A stretch of 7,216 nucleotides of DNA. It comes from DSUN01 sp035527715. Lineage in GTDB: Bacteria > Planctomycetota > PUPC01 > DSUN01. The notes below the pieces were generated by a model that did not search any database, had not been told where the DNA came from, and saw only the letters and a list, made by a program, of their open reading frames with translations. Below are positions 6,653-7,216 of the stretch, in pieces; the first letter of the stretch is position 1; every line of letters begins with the position of its first letter. The DNA is taken from the NCBI GenBank assembly GCA_035527715.1, contig DATKZY010000004.1, positions 1-7,216 on the forward strand, written 5' to 3'. Both the position numbers and the translations under genes were made by a program.

Positions 6653-6660
6653 CCACCTCT
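6653..6660 (-). promoter_or_regulatory. Shine-Dalgarno AGAGGTGG of abiEi
   Basis: On the - strand AGAGGTGG precedes the ATG at 6648 by a TAAA-containing spacer, giving normal spacing. It supports the 203-residue form of AbiEi over a longer one. Confidence 0.6.
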
Positions 6661-6662
6661 CG

Positions 6663-6680
6663 GAAGAAATGCAAGTCTTC
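6663..6680. promoter_or_regulatory. Candidate AbiEi operator: inverted repeat GAAGA-N8-TCTTC
   Basis: A five-base inverted repeat with an eight-base spacer sits 15 bases upstream of the abiEi start, in the least G+C-rich part of the intergenic region. AbiEi antitoxins autoregulate by binding inverted repeats in their promoters, so the position is right; the arms are short and no clear -35/-10 pair was found, so this is tentative. Confidence 0.3.
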
Positions 6681-6781
6681 TGAGGGATCGTAAACGCCGG
6701 CTTTCCCTGCCCGATTCCGCTTGGCGCCGCACTGTCTGTGTCGCGGGGTGTTCTCTTTCCGCGGCACTGTCGGGGCGGGGG

Positions 6782-6850
6782 GGCGAGGGTGTCGAAGCAG
6801 TCGCGTCTTCCGTCTCTCTTGCGGCAGTCCATTTGCCTGCCGCCCTCGCC
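6782..6850. other. Nested inverted repeat in the abiEi-DUF6788 intergenic region
   Basis: GGCGAGGG (6782-6789) pairs perfectly with CCCTCGCC (6843-6850), and inside it CGGCAG (6822-6827) pairs with CTGCCG (6837-6842), so the right arms abut. The whole 6649-6937 stretch has no supported gene. The structure lies downstream of the DUF6788 stop and upstream of abiEi on the - strand; without a T-run it is not a classical terminator. Confidence 0.35.
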
Positions 6851-6937
6851 ATCGCCTACATACATCCTCGTTCGCACGGGAACATCAAGTCCCTGGTGCA
6901 GAATTCCGTCGAGAAATCCTGCTGCCGACAGAGGGCG

Positions 6938-7216
6938 TCATCCCGGACGCCGGCGGGACCTCTTCGCTGCCTGAGGCTTGCTGTGCAGGAGGGCGATGGC
7001 CAATTGGGAGCACTCCTTCAGCAGGCCCTGGAGGCGACGGGCCTCGGCGGTCCACTGCCTGACGTCGCCCACGAGGTCCGCGGGAACGTAGACGGAGCGC
7101 GTCTTGCCGCCTTGCTTGAAGGTGATCTGGGTGCGGATGTGCTTCTCGCCCCGGTTGCACTTGCAGCCGTAGCGTCCGCACCTTCGGGCGCTCCGGACCA
7201 CCGAGGCCAAGAGGAC
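6938..7216 (-). CDS. DUF6788 family protein, N-terminus beyond the window
   Basis: The frame runs from the right edge to a TGA at 6938-6940, giving 92 visible residues. It shows the DUF6788 pattern: a basic VVRSARRCGRYGCKCNRGEKH segment with C-x4-C-x-C that probably binds zinc, then a two-strand ITFKQGGKTRSVYVPADL block, then a helix (VRQWTAEARRLQGLLKECSQL) and a basic tail. The TTG at 7210 could act as a start, but relatives have further residues before the VVR segment, so the gene most likely begins outside the window. The family has no established function; a nucleic-acid role is plausible from its charge and Cys motif, and such genes are often seen near mobile elements. It points the same way as abiE but is separated by nearly 290 bases, so a shared transcript is not assured. 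Confidence 0.68.
   Translation of the reverse strand, partial: VLLASVVRSARRCGRYGCKCNRGEKHIRTQITFKQGGKTRSVYVPADLVGDVRQWTAEARRLQGLLKECSQLAIALLHSKPQAAKRSRRRPG

Noticed and set aside
1..7216. CRISPR array or integron attC series
   Set aside because: No regularly spaced direct repeats with spacers and no paired attC-type core sites were seen.

Overview
The window is about 7.2 kb of very G+C-rich bacterial DNA with dense, overlapping genes. The protein types suggest a Planctomycetota-like genome, probably an environmental one: a YHS/TRASH-type metal-binding fragment, a DUF6775-type protein, a two-repeat siroheme reductase fused to TusA, an AbiE pair, a DUF6788 protein and an IS remnant of a kind I associate with that phylum. 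This placement rests on family resemblance and is not proven by any marker gene.

Left third (1-3556, + strand): a tight operon. It runs from the 3' end of a small Cys-rich metal-binding protein (2-166), to a DUF6775-like putative metallopeptidase (181-1056), to a nitrite/sulfite reductase-TusA fusion of 800 residues (1017-3419), to a 45-codon zinc-ribbon start of what looks like a Tes-type radical SAM protein (3419-3556). The genes overlap by 40 and 1 bases, or are spaced by 14, so they are probably cotranscribed and translationally coupled. The theme is sulfur and metal chemistry: a siroheme reductase making sulfide or ammonia, a TusA sulfur carrier on the same chain, and Cys-rich small partners. 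The role of the DUF6775 protein is unknown.

Middle (about 3535-5116): an IS remnant, with a transposase on the - strand that has lost its catalytic core, ends the radical SAM reading frame. After it come about 740 bases with no recognisable gene. The rest of the radical SAM gene is not visible in the window.

Right part (5117-7216, - strand): an AbiE-type pair, abiEi (6037-6648) followed by abiEii (5117-6040) with an ATGA stop/start overlap. This is a type IV toxin-antitoxin or phage-abortive-infection module, preceded by a strong Shine-Dalgarno and a small inverted repeat that could be the AbiEi operator. About 290 non-coding bases separate it from the 3' part of a DUF6788 gene that runs off the right edge. 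The window thus joins a conserved metabolic operon to an accessory or defence segment, with a decayed transposon at the boundary.
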